The notes under the pieces were generated by a model. It searched no databases. It was not told the DNA's origin and saw only the letters and a program-made list of their open reading frames with translations. Source: Actinomycetota bacterium (GTDB lineage: Bacteria; Actinomycetota; Thermoleophilia; UBA2241). From it: a DNA stretch of 6,885 bases. A program made the translations under genes and the position numbers. Of this stretch, positions 1 through 6,448 are shown piece after piece. The stretch is from positions 1 through 6,885 of the forward strand of contig JAAYBE010000068.1 in the NCBI GenBank assembly GCA_012719015.1, given 5' to 3'. The number at the start of each line of letters is the position of its first letter. The first letter of the stretch is position 1.

Positions 1-501
1 GTCATCCCCCCGACCGGCATCGAGAAGACCGAGTACATCCTGGATGGCGGGCGCTGGACCGACGTGCCGGCCGGTGGCCTGCACATCAGCGATAACGGCA
101 ACCATGAGCTGCAGTACCGCTCGGTCGACCTCGCCGGTAACGTTGAGGAGGCCAAAACCGTCCGCGTGCGGATCGACAAGGTGAAGCCCAGCACGGCCGC
201 TCCCAAGGCGGCCAAGGCAAAGCGCGGCGGCAAGGCCACGCTGCGTTACCGGGTGACCGACGCCAGGCCCAACTCGGGCAAGGTGACAGTGGTGATCGAG
301 GTCCGCTACCGCAACGCCAAGGGCAAGCTGGTCAAGACCCTCAAGCTCGGCCGCCGGCCGGTCAAGACCGCCCTGCAGAGCACCGGCTTCAAGGTGCCCG
401 GGAGCTGGCAGCGCGGCACCTACCGCTTCTACGTGTACGCGACCGACGCGGCCGGCAACAGGCAGGCCAAGGTGGCGAGCAACAAGCTGACTGTGCGCTG
501 A
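1..501 (+). CDS. C-terminal part of a secreted Ig-like/OmpL47-type repeat protein (5' end outside window)
   Basis: The frame is open from base 1 and ends at TGA 499-501, giving 166 visible residues; a GTG at 64 lies inside a continuing domain, so the true start is upstream of the window. Residues about 1-60 read as one bacterial Ig-like/OmpL47-type repeat: TEYILDGGRW, then a Gly/Asn turn, then LQYRSVDLAGNVE, and a closing strand ending VRIDKVKP. A Lys/Ala-rich linker (about 61-78) follows. A second beta-rich domain (about 79-166) carries GKATLRYRVTDA, VKTLKLGRR, GTYRFYVYATDAAGNRQ and ends in ASNKLTVR. Such domains are common at the C-terminus of secreted actinobacterial enzymes and adhesin-like proteins, where they act as stalk or carbohydrate/surface-binding modules. 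I see no LPXTG sorting motif, C-terminal membrane helix or cysteine, so release or non-covalent wall association is more likely than sortase anchoring. The catalytic part, if any, is upstream, so the overall function cannot be assigned. It is convergent with the next gene and shows no operon link to nuo. Confidence 0.85.
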   Translation, partial: VIPPTGIEKTEYILDGGRWTDVPAGGLHISDNGNHELQYRSVDLAGNVEEAKTVRVRIDKVKPSTAAPKAAKAKRGGKATLRYRVTDARPNSGKVTVVIEVRYRNAKGKLVKTLKLGRRPVKTALQSTGFKVPGSWQRGTYRFYVYATDAAGNRQAKVASNKLTVR

Positions 502-555
502 GTGGCCGGGCGCGGGGCCGGCACGTCGCCCGCGCTGCGCCGCGACACGGCGGAT

Positions 556-590
556 CGGGGCGGGGGAGCCGTATGGGTTCCCCCGCCCCG
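556..590. terminator. Strong hairpin between convergent genes, probable bidirectional terminator
   Basis: Bases 556-570 pair with 576-590 over 15 positions around a 5-nt loop (GTATG, 571-575). The first 12 pairs are uninterrupted (CGGGGCGGGGGA against TCCCCCGCCCCG), followed by one G-T pair and two more G-C pairs. It lies 55 nt after the stop of the + strand gene and about 110 nt beyond the stop of the - strand gene at 700, the position expected for a terminator shared by convergent transcripts. There is no U-tract on either side, so it would be the stem-only type often proposed for high-GC actinobacteria. The remaining bases of 502-699 show no gene or other structure that I can support. Confidence 0.7.
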
Positions 591-699
591 GCGCTCATGC
601 GGCCGGTGCGTGCTCCCTCTGATTCACGGACGAGGCCCGGCGTCGCATCCGCCGTCCCGGCAGCGGCGCGTCCCGCTCAGGCGTCGCGGAGGCCTGGGT

Positions 700-1017
700 T
701 CAGTCCCTCGACGGCTTGATGGTCGCGTCTTTAGGGAGCGCCAGACCCGCCGCCACCTCGATCGCCTTGATGATGCCGCTGGGCACCGGGCAGGAGGTGT
801 GGACGAGATGCTCGGCGGCGAGCTTCAGGGTCAGCGGGCCGTCGCCACGGTACGTGATCTCGCGGTACGGGTCGACCTCGCGGAGCACCTCGGCGAGCTT
901 CGCCACGTGAGGGCAGTCGGTCTCGAACTCGACGCGGACGGTGCGCGCGCCGTCGCTCGTCGTCCTGACGGTGGTGCAGAACCCGCAGATGCCGCTGTCG
1001 ATCACGGCTGAAGCCAT
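700..1017 (-). CDS. Small cysteine-containing protein, DUF6951-like, function unknown
   Basis: This gene encodes 105 residues, from ATG 1017-1015 to TGA 702-700. The start is supported by the purine-rich Shine-Dalgarno GGGGAGGA at 1028-1021, only 3 nt from the ATG. It is probably cytosolic: there is no signal peptide or membrane helix. Conserved-looking blocks are an N-terminal GICGFCTTV (Cys11, Cys14), ESD-type FETDCPHVAKL (Cys35, His37), VDPYREI (49-54) and a C-terminal SCPVPSGIIKAIEVAAGLALP (Cys76). From memory this pattern matches the domain of unknown function DUF6951, found in bacteria and archaea; I could not run a search. Four cysteines plus nearby histidines (37, 70, 73) could bind a metal or Fe-S cluster, or act in thiol chemistry. 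That is inference. It follows nuoN on the same strand after 117 nt, but has its own leader with a CsoR-family-like palindrome, suggesting separate, possibly metal- or persulfide-responsive control. The coding call is firm; the family name is moderately sure; the biochemical role is unknown. Confidence 0.88.
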   Translation of the reverse strand: MASAVIDSGICGFCTTVRTTSDGARTVRVEFETDCPHVAKLAEVLREVDPYREITYRGDGPLTLKLAAEHLVHTSCPVPSGIIKAIEVAAGLALPKDATIKPSRD

Positions 1018-1020
1018 CGG

Positions 1021-1028
1021 TCCTCCCC
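1021..1028 (-). promoter_or_regulatory. Ribosome binding site of the DUF6951-like gene
   Basis: On the - strand the sequence reads AGGGGAGGACCG directly before ATG 1017. The strong anti-16S match at short spacing fixes the start codon and marks this as an efficiently translated gene. Confidence 0.75.
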
Positions 1029-1048
1029 TGACGGTGGTCGGTCACGTC

Positions 1049-1063
1049 GGCGGCCGAGCCGCC
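1049..1063 (-). other. Small perfect hairpin in the leader of the DUF6951-like gene
   Basis: GGCGGC (1049-1054) and GCCGCC (1058-1063) form a perfect 6-bp G+C stem with a 3-nt loop. It sits 31 nt upstream of the start codon, between the candidate promoter/operator and the ribosome binding site. It would be in the 5' untranslated RNA if transcription starts near the palindrome. Short GC hairpins arise easily by chance in such DNA, so a role in mRNA stability or translation is only possible. Confidence 0.3.
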
Positions 1064-1073
1064 TCGTCGCATG

Positions 1074-1090
1074 ATACCCCGGCGGGGTAT
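1074..1090. promoter_or_regulatory. CsoR/RicR/CstR-like operator palindrome with overlapping candidate -10 box
   Basis: ATACCCCGGCGGGGTAT is a perfect inverted repeat with 7-bp arms and a 3-nt centre. Its form, TACCC-N5-GGGTA, is the one I know for operators of the CsoR family of Cu(I)- or persulfide-sensing repressors (CsoR, RicR, CstR) in actinobacteria and firmicutes. It is centred 65 nt upstream of the DUF6951-like start. On the - strand its right arm runs into TATCAT (1076-1071), a fair -10 hexamer of the TANNNT type, so a bound repressor would block the promoter. I see no good -35 hexamer at 17-18 nt. The same bases could fold as a short RNA hairpin, but no U-tract follows. The sequence symmetry is certain; the regulator assignment is inference, and no repressor gene lies in this window. 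Confidence 0.5.
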
Positions 1091-1110
1091 ATCGTGCGTC
1101 GCCCGTCACA

Positions 1111-1134
1111 GCGGCCGGTCGGAGGCCGGACCGC
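1111..1134 (-). terminator. Weak imperfect hairpin just after nuoN
   Basis: Read on the - strand, the 24 nt immediately after the nuoN stop start with GCGGTC and end with GGCCGC. These can form a 6-bp stem including one G-U pair, with a large loop. An alternative 5-bp stem (CGGCC/GGCCG) competes with it. No U-tract follows. It could be a weak terminator or an mRNA 3'-end stabiliser for the nuo transcript, but the structure is poor compared with the hairpin at 556-590, so read-through into the next gene is plausible. Confidence 0.25.
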
Positions 1135-2595
1135 TCACGGCCAGGGCAGCACCGAGACGGCGTGTTCCGCAAGACGCAACAGCGGCTGCGGGTACACGCC
1201 CGTGGCGAGCAGGAACGCCGTCAGCGCGACGAGGGTGAAGACGGCCGGCGCGCCCGTCGCGGCACGTGCGCCGGGTGCCGTCCGGCCCGCCTGAGCCCCC
1301 TCCGGTGCGCGCACGTACATCGCCACGATCACGCGGGTGTAGTAGTAGAGGCCGACGGCGCTGGTCACGACGAGCAGGACGACCAGCGTCCACAGCGCCG
1401 CGCCGGATCCCGCCGTGACGATCAGGAACTTGCCGATGAAGCCGATCGTCAGCGGCAGGCCGGCCAGCGAGAGCAGCGCGACGGTGAAGACGGCGGCGGT
1501 CACCGGCCGCCGTGCGCCGAGCCCGCGGTAGTCGAGCAGGTGGTCGGCGTCGCGGTCGGCGGTCGAGAGCACGGTGACCACGCCGAAGGCGGTCACGGTG
1601 GTCGTGAGGTAGGCGACCAGGTAGAAGGCCACGGCGGCGCCGGCGCGTTCCCCGGCGGCGAGGAACGCGACCACCAGGTAGCCGAGGTGGGCGATCGAGG
1701 AGTACGCCAGCATCCGCTTGACGTTGTCCTGGCGCAGCGCGAGGAGGTTGCCCGCCAACATGGAGGCGGCGGCGACGGCGGCGAGCGCGAGGAACACGGC
1801 GGAGCCCTGGTCCGCGCTCACCGGCAGGAGGAAGCGCAGCAGCAGGGCGAAGACGGCCCCTTTGGAGACCGTGGCGACGTAGGTGGTCACCGGCGCCGGG
1901 GCTCCCTCGTACACGTCGGGCGTCCACATGTGGAACGGGACGAGGGCGAGCTTGAACCCCACGCCGACGAGGAGCATGACGAGGCCGATGATCGTGACCA
2001 CGGCGCCCGGGTGAAGGCCGGCGACCACGTCGCGCATGCCGGCCGCGGTCATCGTCCCGGTCTCGGCGTAGACGAGGGCCATCCCGAAGATGAGGAAGGC
2101 GGAGGTCGCGCCGGCGAGCACGAGGTACTTGACCGCCGCCTCGACGGCGGCGGCCCGGCGGGCCGTGTAAGCGATGAGCGCGTAGAGAGAGACGCTGAGG
2201 ATCTCGAGGCCGAGGAAGAACGCGGCGAAGTGCGTGCTCGCGACCAGGGTGACGCCGCCGAGCGTGGCCGTGAGCAGCAGCACGTAGTACTCCTCCGGCT
2301 GCACGGGAAGCTGCGCCAGGTACTGGTACGAGAGGATCGCGACCAGCGCCGTCGTGGCCGTGAGCAGGCCGATGAAGAACAGCGTGTAGGCGTCCATGCT
2401 GACGAGCAGGGTGACGGCGCGCGCGTCGCGGGAGGCGGCGACGAAGAGCGTGCCGAACGTCGCCGCCAGGCCGCCGAGCGTGAGCCTGAGCGCCAGCGCG
2501 TGCGAGCGCCGGAAGGCGGCCGCCAGCATGACGACGACCGCCGTCAGCGTGAGGGCGATCAGCGGGGAGACGGTGAGCAGGTCGGCGGCGGTCAC
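1135..2595 (-). CDS. nuoN: NADH-quinone oxidoreductase subunit N (complex I antiporter-like subunit)
   Basis: This gene encodes 486 residues, close to the 485 of E. coli NuoN, from GTG 2595 to TGA 1137-1135. It is one of three antiporter-like proton-pumping subunits of the complex I membrane arm and sits nearest the NuoJ/K/A/H end. About 14 hydrophobic helices span the protein. Residues expected for proton transfer are visible: Glu131 in FLGLEILSVSLY (TM5), Lys156 in VKYLVL, Lys215 in GVGFKLALVPFHMWTPDVYEG (TM7), Lys245 in VSKGAVFA (TM8) and Lys389 in GFIGKFLI (TM12). A conserved QDNVKRMLAYSSIAHLGY block is at 289-306. Between the last two helices is a short polar Ala/Gly/Arg-rich loop (about 430-449). 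The start overlaps the nuoM stop by 4 nt (GTGA), and a GGAGG ribosome site lies about 8 nt upstream inside nuoM. It is the last nuo gene here. The call is firm from motifs, length and gene order. Confidence 0.97.
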   Translation of the reverse strand: MTAADLLTVSPLIALTLTAVVVMLAAAFRRSHALALRLTLGGLAATFGTLFVAASRDARAVTLLVSMDAYTLFFIGLLTATTALVAILSYQYLAQLPVQPEEYYVLLLTATLGGVTLVASTHFAAFFLGLEILSVSLYALIAYTARRAAAVEAAVKYLVLAGATSAFLIFGMALVYAETGTMTAAGMRDVVAGLHPGAVVTIIGLVMLLVGVGFKLALVPFHMWTPDVYEGAPAPVTTYVATVSKGAVFALLLRFLLPVSADQGSAVFLALAAVAAASMLAGNLLALRQDNVKRMLAYSSIAHLGYLVVAFLAAGERAGAAVAFYLVAYLTTTVTAFGVVTVLSTADRDADHLLDYRGLGARRPVTAAVFTVALLSLAGLPLTIGFIGKFLIVTAGSGAALWTLVVLLVVTSAVGLYYYTRVIVAMYVRAPEGAQAGRTAPGARAATGAPAVFTLVALTAFLLATGVYPQPLLRLAEHAVSVLPWP

Positions 2596-4232
2596 GGGGC
2601 GCCTCCGTCACCGGTCGCCGGCGCGGACCCGGTGTCGGCCGCGCCGTCCGTGACCGCCGGGCCGCCGGAGGCGCCGTCCGTCGACGTCGAGGCGTCGGCG
2701 CCCGGAGCGACCAGGGCGGTGCCGGCGGTCATCCGCTGCAGGCCGTCCACCGTCTGCCGTGCGGTGACGATCAGCGGCTGGGGCCAGAAACCGAGCAGCA
2801 CGAGCGCGACGATCATGCTCGCGAACATGCCGACCTCGATCCGGGTGAGGTCGGGGAAGCTCAGCCTGTGCGTCTCTTCGCCCTGGAAGGCGCGCTGCAT
2901 CATCCACAGCGCGTACACGGTGGCGAACACCAGTCCGACGGCGCCGAGCACGGCCGCCCAGCGGCTCACCTGCCAGACGCCGACGAGGATGAGGAACTCG
3001 GCGACGAAGTTGCCGAGACCCGGCAGGCCGAGCGCGGCCATGGCGAAGAACATGGCCGTGCCGCCCATGCGCGGCGCCACCCGCCAGAGGCCCCCCATCC
3101 TGGCCATGTCGCGCGTGTGGATGCGGTCCTGCAGGCCGCCGACCAGGATGAAGAGCGCGCCGGTGGAGAGGGCGTGGCACACGAGCTGCAGGACCACGCC
3201 CTGCAGCGCCAGCTCGTTCCAGGCGAAGACGCCGATCAGGACGAAGCCCATGTGGCTGACGCTCGTGTAGGCGACCAGCCGCTTCATGTCGCTCTGCGCG
3301 TAGGCCAGGACCGCCCCGTAGATGATCCCGATGGCCCCGAGCGCGAGCGCCCAGGTACGGAACGCGGCCACCGCGTCGGGGAACAGCGGCGCCATGAAGC
3401 GCAGCATCCCGTAGGCCCCGATCTTGATGAGCACGCCGGCCAGCAGGACGGATCCGGCGGTCGGGGCGTCGGTGTGGGCGTCCGGCAGCCAGGTGTGCAG
3501 CGGCCACGCCGGCAGCTTGACGGCGAAGGCGGCGAAGAAGCCCAGCATGAGCACGAAGGCGGTGCCCGCCGGCAGCGGGGTCCCGAGGAGCTGCGTGAAG
3601 TCGAAGGTGTAGACACCGGTCGCGCGGCCGTGGATCAGCACCAGGGCGACGATCGCCACGAGCATGAGCAGGCCGCTGACCTGCGTGAAGATGAAGAACT
3701 TGACCGCCGAGTACACGCGCCGCTCGTGACCCCACACGGCGATGAGGAAGTACATCGGGATCAGCATCATCTCGAAGAAGAAGTAGAAGAGGAAGAGGTC
3801 GAGCGCGAGGAAGACGCCGGCCAGCCCGGCGACGGTCCACAGGAGCATGAAGTGGAAGGCGCCCACGCGAGTGGTGATGCCGCGCCAGGAGCAGAGCACC
3901 GAGAGCAGGCCGAGGCCGAAGGTCAGCAGCAGCATGATCAGCGTGAGCCCGTCGGCGGCGACGAAGAAGCTGATGCCGAGCGAGTCGATCCAGGGCGCTC
4001 TCAGATCGACGACCCAGGACCCGGCGGCCAGGCCGGCCGCGCCGGGACCCGCGGCCGTGAACGCCGCGGACAACCGGTCCGTGGCGGCGATCCACTGCGC
4101 CGCCACCAGGGCCAGGGGCGCTGCCGTGCCGGCGAGCGCGACCCAGCGGGCGGCGGCCGGGCTGCGCCGTCCGGCGAGCCAGGCCAGCGGGGCCGCCACG
4201 GTGGGGATCAGGACGTACCAGAGGAGGATCAC
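2592..4232 (-). CDS. nuoM: NADH-quinone oxidoreductase subunit M (complex I antiporter-like subunit)
   Basis: This gene encodes 546 residues, from GTG 4232 to TGA 2594-2592; the usual length is about 500-510. It is the middle antiporter-like proton pump of the complex I membrane arm, between NuoL and NuoN. Key residues are present: Glu154 in YFFFEMMLIPMYFLIA (TM5), Lys178 in AVKFFIFTQ, Lys239 in FAVKLPAWPLHTWLPDAHT (TM7), Lys270 in VLIKIGAYG (TM8), His353 in VCHALSTGALFI and Glu412 in LPGLGNFVAEFLIL (TM12, where NuoM has Glu rather than Lys). The final helix ends about residue 490. It is followed by an unusual tail (about 507-546) of Ala, Gly, Thr, Ser, Pro and Asp with no hydrophobic stretch. 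Start choice: a GTG 4 nt after the nuoL stop, preceded by GAGGTGA that overlaps that stop, which implies translational coupling. The family assignment is firm; the role of the tail is unknown. Confidence 0.97.
   Translation of the reverse strand: MILLWYVLIPTVAAPLAWLAGRRSPAAARWVALAGTAAPLALVAAQWIAATDRLSAAFTAAGPGAAGLAAGSWVVDLRAPWIDSLGISFFVAADGLTLIMLLLTFGLGLLSVLCSWRGITTRVGAFHFMLLWTVAGLAGVFLALDLFLFYFFFEMMLIPMYFLIAVWGHERRVYSAVKFFIFTQVSGLLMLVAIVALVLIHGRATGVYTFDFTQLLGTPLPAGTAFVLMLGFFAAFAVKLPAWPLHTWLPDAHTDAPTAGSVLLAGVLIKIGAYGMLRFMAPLFPDAVAAFRTWALALGAIGIIYGAVLAYAQSDMKRLVAYTSVSHMGFVLIGVFAWNELALQGVVLQLVCHALSTGALFILVGGLQDRIHTRDMARMGGLWRVAPRMGGTAMFFAMAALGLPGLGNFVAEFLILVGVWQVSRWAAVLGAVGLVFATVYALWMMQRAFQGEETHRLSFPDLTRIEVGMFASMIVALVLLGFWPQPLIVTARQTVDGLQRMTAGTALVAPGADASTSTDGASGGPAVTDGAADTGSAPATGDGGAP
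2641..2681. repeat. In-frame 11-bp direct repeat within the NuoM tail
   Basis: GCGCCGTCCGT occurs at 2641-2651 and again at 2671-2681, offset by 30 nt (ten codons). On the coding strand both copies encode Thr-Asp-Gly-Ala in the low-complexity C-terminal tail of NuoM. An in-frame repeat like this is consistent with tail growth by slippage or unequal duplication, although 11 bp in GC-rich DNA can also recur by chance. Confidence 0.5.
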
Positions 4233-4236
4233 GGCG

Positions 4237-6138
4237 TCACCTCAGCACCACCACGGCGAGGACCAGGACGACGCCGAGCCCGGTGACGGCCAGGTAGCCG
4301 CGCAGGCGGCCGTTCTGGCCGGCGCTCAGGCCGCGCCAACCTGCCAGGTTGAGCCACGCGATGCCGCCGACGACGTGGTCGACGAGGTCGTGGCGGGCCC
4401 AGTGCGCGAACCGCTTGACCGGCCGCACGAAGACCCGCTCGTAGAACCAGTCGAAGCCCCATCCGCCGAGCCAGAGGGCGACCAGCGGCTGTACGGAGGG
4501 CGCGGCGGCGAACGCCTGCGTCCGCTCGCGGCGCGGCATCCAGAGGACGTACGAGAGGCCGACGCCGGCCGCGACCACGAGGATCGTGATCAGCGCCGCG
4601 CCGACGCTCTCGGCGAAGTGGGCCGCGGCGCCCTCCATCGGCGCCGGAGGAAGGGCGGTGTCGAGAAGCTTCCGGAGCGGCTCGAACCCGCCCAGCCAGG
4701 CCGGCATCCAGACGAAGCCGCCGGTCACGGAGAGCGCCGCCAGCGCGTAGAGCGGCACGAGCTGGCGCCAGCGCGGCCGGCGGCTGACCTCGGTCCTGCG
4801 TGCGCCGAAGAACACGAGCCAGACCAGACGGAACGAGTAGAGCCCCGTGACGAAGGCACCGATCAGCGAGGCGACGTAGAACCAGGCGCCGCCGTCCACC
4901 GAGCCGAGACTCGTGGCGATGATCAGGTCCTTGCTGTAGAAGCCGTCGGTGACGAGCGGCAGGGCGGCGAGGGCGGCAGCGCCGACCGTGAAGGTCGCGA
5001 ACACCGCCGGCAGCTCGCGGCGCAGCCCGCCCATCCTGAAGATGTCGTGCTCGTCGGCGAGCGCGACGATGACCACCCCGGCGGCGAGGAAGAGCAGGGC
5101 CTTGAAGAAGGCGTGCGTCATGAAGTGGAACACGGCCGCCTCCCAGCCGGAGACGCCGAGCGCCAGGAACATGTAGCCGATCTGGCTGATGGTGGAGTAG
5201 GCGAGGGCGCGCTTGAGGTCGCGCTGCACGAGCGCGCTGAAGCCGGCCAGCAGCAGCGTCACGGTGCCGACGATCGCGACCGCGAGGCGGGCGTCGGGGG
5301 CCAGCGTGTAGAGCACGTTGGTGCGGGCGATGAGGTAGACGCCGGCGGTGACCATGGTCGCGGCGTGGATGAGGGCGCTGACCGGCGAGGGGCCGGCCAT
5401 GGCGTCCGGGAGCCACGTCTGCAGCGGCGCCTGCGCCGACTTGCCGACCGCGCCGCCGAGCAGCAGCAGGCCGGCGGCGAGCACGACGCCGCTGTCCGGG
5501 GCGGGGCTCCGGGACGCGACCAGGTGCATCAGCTGTCCGATCTCCAGCGTGTGGTAGTGGGTGAACAGGAGGAACAGTCCGGCGATCAGCGCCGTGTCGC
5601 CGACCCGGGTGACGATGAACGCCTTGCGGCCGCTGTAGACGTTCTGGGCGTCCTCCTGCCAGAAGGCGATGAGCAGGTAGCTGCAGAGTCCGACCCCCTC
5701 CCAGCCGAGGTAGAGCAGCAGCAGGTTGTCGGCCAGGACCAGCACGAGCATCGAGAAGACGAACAGGTCCATGTAGATGAAGAAGCGTGTGAAGCCGTCG
5801 TCGCGCTCCATGTGCTCGACGGAGTACAGGTGGATCAGGAACCCGACCACGGTGATCACCAGCACCCAGACGATGCTGACGGCGTCGAGGTGGAGGCCGA
5901 TCGCCGGGGCGAAGCCGCCGACGTCGAACCAGGTCCAGAGCACCTGGCGGTAGGCGTCCCCGGCCGGCGGCGCGGCGAGGAAGCTGCCGCAGACGAGCAG
6001 CGCGAGCACGGCGGAGAGGCTGACCGAGCCGGTCCCGACCCACGCCGTGCCGCCCCGCCCCAGCCGGCGGCCGAACAGCACGAGCAGCACGGATCCGGCG
6101 GCGGGGAGTGCGGGGATGAGCCAGAGCAGCGACAGCAT
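4237..6138 (-). CDS. nuoL: NADH-quinone oxidoreductase subunit L (distal proton pump with lateral helix)
   Basis: This gene encodes 633 residues, the normal size for NuoL (E. coli 613), from ATG 6138 to TGA 4239-4237. NuoL is the distal antiporter-like subunit of complex I, whose long amphipathic helix runs along the membrane arm and braces NuoM and NuoN. Visible landmarks: Glu147 in YLGWEGVGLCSYLLIAFW (TM5), Asp181 in VTRVGD, Lys233 in VGKSAQAPLQTWLPDAM (TM7), His258 in SALIHAATMV, QRDLKRALAYSTISQIGYM (305-323), His338, His342 and Lys346 in FHFMTHAFFKALLF, and Lys403 in LPLVTDGFYSKD (TM12). Residues about 512-600 contain a further helix, a polar stretch and an amphipathic segment (GGWGFDWFYERVFVRPVKRF) fitting the lateral-helix region. 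A last hydrophobic helix is at 613-632. The start lies 1 nt after the nuoK stop, with GAGGGG at 6149-6144 as ribosome site. Nothing essential appears missing. Confidence 0.98.
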   Translation of the reverse strand: MLSLLWLIPALPAAGSVLLVLFGRRLGRGGTAWVGTGSVSLSAVLALLVCGSFLAAPPAGDAYRQVLWTWFDVGGFAPAIGLHLDAVSIVWVLVITVVGFLIHLYSVEHMERDDGFTRFFIYMDLFVFSMLVLVLADNLLLLYLGWEGVGLCSYLLIAFWQEDAQNVYSGRKAFIVTRVGDTALIAGLFLLFTHYHTLEIGQLMHLVASRSPAPDSGVVLAAGLLLLGGAVGKSAQAPLQTWLPDAMAGPSPVSALIHAATMVTAGVYLIARTNVLYTLAPDARLAVAIVGTVTLLLAGFSALVQRDLKRALAYSTISQIGYMFLALGVSGWEAAVFHFMTHAFFKALLFLAAGVVIVALADEHDIFRMGGLRRELPAVFATFTVGAAALAALPLVTDGFYSKDLIIATSLGSVDGGAWFYVASLIGAFVTGLYSFRLVWLVFFGARRTEVSRRPRWRQLVPLYALAALSVTGGFVWMPAWLGGFEPLRKLLDTALPPAPMEGAAAHFAESVGAALITILVVAAGVGLSYVLWMPRRERTQAFAAAPSVQPLVALWLGGWGFDWFYERVFVRPVKRFAHWARHDLVDHVVGGIAWLNLAGWRGLSAGQNGRLRGYLAVTGLGVVLVLAVVVLR

Positions 6139-6139
6139 C

Positions 6140-6448
6140 TCAGCCCCTCAGCCGGTCGGCGTCGTCGACGTCGAGGCTCTTCATCGCCTGGCGGAAGCGG
6201 ATCGCGAGGGCCAGGCCCACGGCCACCTCGGCGGCCGCCATGGCCAGCACGAAGAGGAACATGACCTGGCCGTCGGCCTGGCCCCAGCGGGCGCCGGCGG
6301 CGACGAAGGCCAGTCCGGCGGCGTTCAGCATGATCTCGATGCACGCCAGCACGACGATCAGGTTGCGGCGCGTCAGGAGTCCGACGAAGCCCACGGCGAA
6401 GAGGACCGCCGCCAGCGCCAGGACGTGGTCGAGGGAGACGGCGGCCAT
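6140..6448 (-). CDS. nuoK: NADH-quinone oxidoreductase subunit K
   Basis: This gene encodes 102 residues, matching the usual 100-102, from ATG 6448 to TGA 6142-6140. The same frame stays open further upstream, but that part lies inside nuoJ. The chosen ATG is supported by the family length, by the typical N-terminus and by a GAGGAGGA ribosome site 7 nt upstream. Three membrane helices are at about 8-25, 30-51 and 61-84. The two conserved membrane glutamates of NuoK are present: Glu38 in ACIEIMLNAAGLAFVA and Glu74 in AMAAAEVAVGLALAI. They belong to the E-channel/central proton path linking the quinone module to the antiporter subunits. The start overlaps the nuoJ stop by 1 nt (TGATG) and the stop is 1 nt before nuoL, so the gene is translated in a coupled series. 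The ribosome site is itself the code for the Glu-rich C-terminus of NuoJ. Confidence 0.97.
   Translation of the reverse strand: MAAVSLDHVLALAAVLFAVGFVGLLTRRNLIVVLACIEIMLNAAGLAFVAAGARWGQADGQVMFLFVLAMAAAEVAVGLALAIRFRQAMKSLDVDDADRLRG

Noticed and set aside
502..1011. 169-residue + strand open frame starting just after the first gene
   Set aside because: It runs through the terminator hairpin and overlaps the well-supported DUF6951-like gene in antisense; its translation is Arg/Gly-rich without motifs.
1074..1090. The palindrome as an intrinsic terminator for the nuo operon
   Set aside because: The stem is only 7 bp with A-T ends, there is no U-tract, and it sits 45 nt past nuoN next to a -10-like box. 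Its sequence fits an operator better, though a minor effect on termination cannot be excluded.
1162..3270. 702-residue + strand open frame antisense to nuoN and nuoM
   Set aside because: It is a shadow of the GC-rich codon pattern of the opposite strand: extremely rich in Arg, Glu, Gly, His and Gln, no recognisable domain, and it runs across the nuoM/nuoN junction. The - strand proteins beneath it are unmistakable.
2868..4286. 472-residue + strand open frame antisense to nuoM
   Set aside because: Highly charged, low-complexity translation with no domain; explained by antisense of membrane-protein codons.
3847..6264. 805-residue + strand open frame antisense to nuoM, nuoL and nuoK
   Set aside because: Same composition artefact, full of Glu/Gln/His/Arg runs and spanning several real genes on the other strand.
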